DNA of 64,000 bases, taken from the NCBI RefSeq assembly GCF_001708185.1, contig NZ_MDDN01000004.1, forward strand, positions 62,001 to 126,000, given 5' to 3'. The notes beneath the pieces are model-generated. The model saw nothing but the letters and a program-made list of their open reading frames with translations. It made no database searches and was not told the DNA's origin. Numbering within the stretch: position 1 is the first letter of the stretch; each line of letters begins with the position of its first letter. The stretch comes from Lysinibacillus xylanilyticus. Lineage in GTDB: Bacteria > Bacillota > Bacilli > Bacillales_A > Planococcaceae. This document shows, piece after piece, positions 62,924-64,000 of the stretch. A program made the translations under genes and the position numbers.

Positions 62924-63487
62924 CTAATCCAACCTTTTTCTTTTATATAAAATGAAAAACACAACAATGCCAATAGCTACTGCCACTGCAGCCCAAATAT
63001 ATATATGATTTCTATTATGTTTACCACTTAAATTAACTTCTTCAATCGGGGGCTGTCCTTCTCCAAGTACCTCCAAATCCTCCTGTGAAGAACTCAACAC
63101 ACCGGTACGATCACACATGGTTGATACAAGCGATTTTGCCTCGTACATAATTGATTCGTTAGCATAAACCAAATATTCTTCTCCCTTTATAAAATTATAT
63201 CCACAATCGCCTCCACCTTGACCAGTAGTAATGATAATTTGTGATTGTTCAATACCCTTCCAGGTGTTCGTTACCTCAAAAAGAACTGATTTAGTTGTAT
63301 ATCCTTTTAAACTTAGTTTCTCTTTTATATCAACAACTTTCCCACTAAATACGGCTTTTGAACGTTCATATTCTTCTTCTACACTTGGTAAATCTGCACA
63401 CGAACAAGCACTTGTAATCGAAGGAAAAGAGCCTATCATAAAAATGCCAATAAAAATGAAAGCCAGAAGTGTCATCGCTTTCTTCAA
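62924..63487 (-). CDS. exported NTR/TIMP-like-domain protein with C-terminal anchor
   Basis: A protein of about 187 residues: a signal peptide, then an NTR-like domain beginning ACSCADLPSVEEEYERSKAV with further Cys (GGDCGYNF, STMCDRTG). A C-terminal membrane helix (IWAAVAVAIGIVVFFILY) and basic tail follow. The fold is that of tissue-inhibitor-of-metalloprotease-like domains; the bacterial role is unknown. TTG 63487 follows GAGGTGA. Confidence 0.75.
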   Translation of the reverse strand: MKKAMTLLAFIFIGIFMIGSFPSITSACSCADLPSVEEEYERSKAVFSGKVVDIKEKLSLKGYTTKSVLFEVTNTWKGIEQSQIIITTGQGGGDCGYNFIKGEEYLVYANESIMYEAKSLVSTMCDRTGVLSSSQEDLEVLGEGQPPIEEVNLSGKHNRNHIYIWAAVAVAIGIVVFFILYKRKRLD

Positions 63488-63589
63488 ATAAATCACCTCA
63501 ATCTCTCCTACTATCACCCGGGTTTAGTATTTTTTATAATCTAATACTAATATTAACATAGAGATCTAGTTTTGCTTGGTAATATTATT

Positions 63590-63745
63590 CCATTAAATGG
63601 CCCGATTGTTGGACACCTATTAAACAATGGTGCACCCATTGAAGTAATTCAAAGTTTAATGGGGCATAAAAAAAGTGAAACTACTCGGATTTATGCACAA
63701 CTAAGTGGAAAGCTTAGGAAGGAATTTAACAGAAATATTTTTAGT
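63590..63745 (+). pseudogene. tyrosine recombinase (integrase), C-terminal fragment
   Basis: HLLNNGAPIEVIQSLMGHKK then SETTRIYAQLSGKLRKEF is the end of a phage-type integrase (His-x-x-Arg box region and the helix before the catalytic Tyr in RIYAQ). Upstream catalytic parts are missing, so it is a fragment. Confidence 0.75.
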
Positions 63746-63905
63746 TTATTTAAAACAGAGAAACACCTTAATAAATATCTCTCTGTTCAATTAACGCACC
63801 AGTTAGTTGAAGTAAAAATCTTCATAGTCTTTTTTTACCTCAACAAAATTTTATCCCTCAATGTATAGGGCATATTTTTTCGCTGTAAAGTACCATCTCA
63901 CTTCT

Positions 63906-64000
63906 TTAGTTATTTATTTCGGGACCGATACCTAGCAGTCTTCTACCCATTAACCATATTGCCCGACCAGTTCTCCACAAGATTAGGGCAGAGCCAAAGC
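63906..64000 (-). CDS. C-terminal end of an unidentified protein (partial)
   Basis: A minus-strand frame enters from the right edge and ends in TAA at 63906: FGSALILWRTGRAIWLMGRR followed by LLGIGPEINN. It may be real coding, but it is too short to name. Confidence 0.35.
   Translation of the reverse strand, partial: FGSALILWRTGRAIWLMGRRLLGIGPEINN

Noticed and set aside
1-64000. tRNA, rRNA, T-box or SAM riboswitch
   Set aside because: I looked for the conserved tRNA arms, rRNA segments and leader motifs while reading and saw none. Only the two purine riboswitches were convincing.

Overview
The window looks like a chromosomal segment of a low-GC, spore-forming Bacillota of the Lysinibacillus/Solibacillus type. 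The reasons are strong Shine-Dalgarno sites with frequent TTG and GTG starts, a CotA-like spore-coat laccase, UvrX/YolD SOS cassettes, purine riboswitches, LtaS, LCP, SipS-type signal peptidase and BmrCD-type exporter genes. I saw no rRNA, tRNA or CRISPR array. The genus is an inference from gene content.

Layout. 0-1 kb: end of a membrane-protein gene and a GNAT acetyltransferase. 1-3.9 kb: an agr quorum-sensing locus on the minus strand (agrB-agrD-agrC-agrA). Its 50-codon agrD is intact with a readable autoinducer core, but agrB is split by an apparent one-base frameshift. 4.2-8 kb: an ABC ATPase, a FtsX/MacB-type permease and a LuxR-like regulator in one operon. A perfect 34-bp direct repeat (965-998 and 8374-8407) flanks the agr and ABC block. 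8.7-12.4 kb: accessory sequence with DUF6508, VOC and DegV genes and decayed serine recombinase, IS3-family and UvrX-cassette pieces. 12.4-14.7 kb: an intact SOS-type cassette (WYL-like protein, UvrX, YolD, a fourth small protein) behind a promoter with LexA boxes. 15-31 kb: mostly housekeeping genes (cupin, holin-like protein, Ca2+ P-type ATPase, PbuE purine exporter with a guanine-type riboswitch, signal peptidase, LCP, MarR, PBP4, a BmrCD-like heterodimeric ABC exporter with a leader-peptide attenuator).

31.5-44 kb: mixed core and accessory genes: a FluC/CrcB pair, PadR/DUF2812, CbrC, a two-component system convergent with a flavin-transfer/ferric-reductase-like operon, YiaA, and several decayed genes. 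44-57.8 kb: LtaS, acetyltransferases, an S9 peptidase with DinB, adenosine deaminase behind an adenine-type riboswitch, Nudix, VOC, and a GNAT gene behind an 18-codon leader peptide and an RBS-sequestering hairpin. 57.8-64 kb: a patchwork of yolD, phage-lysin, PPOX, SH3b, GMC-oxidoreductase and integrase fragments around cotA, CPCC, PPOX and NTR-domain genes.

A family of about 100-270 bp palindromic repeats occurs at least six times (3931, 16046, 22745, 31599, 56137, 61031). Three members end in a common inverted repeat and differ by swapping internal modules. The main candidates for new biology are the agr locus with its predicted peptide, the two leader-peptide switches (31.1 kb and 56.8 kb), the paired purine riboswitches with opposite predicted ligands, and the modular repeat family.
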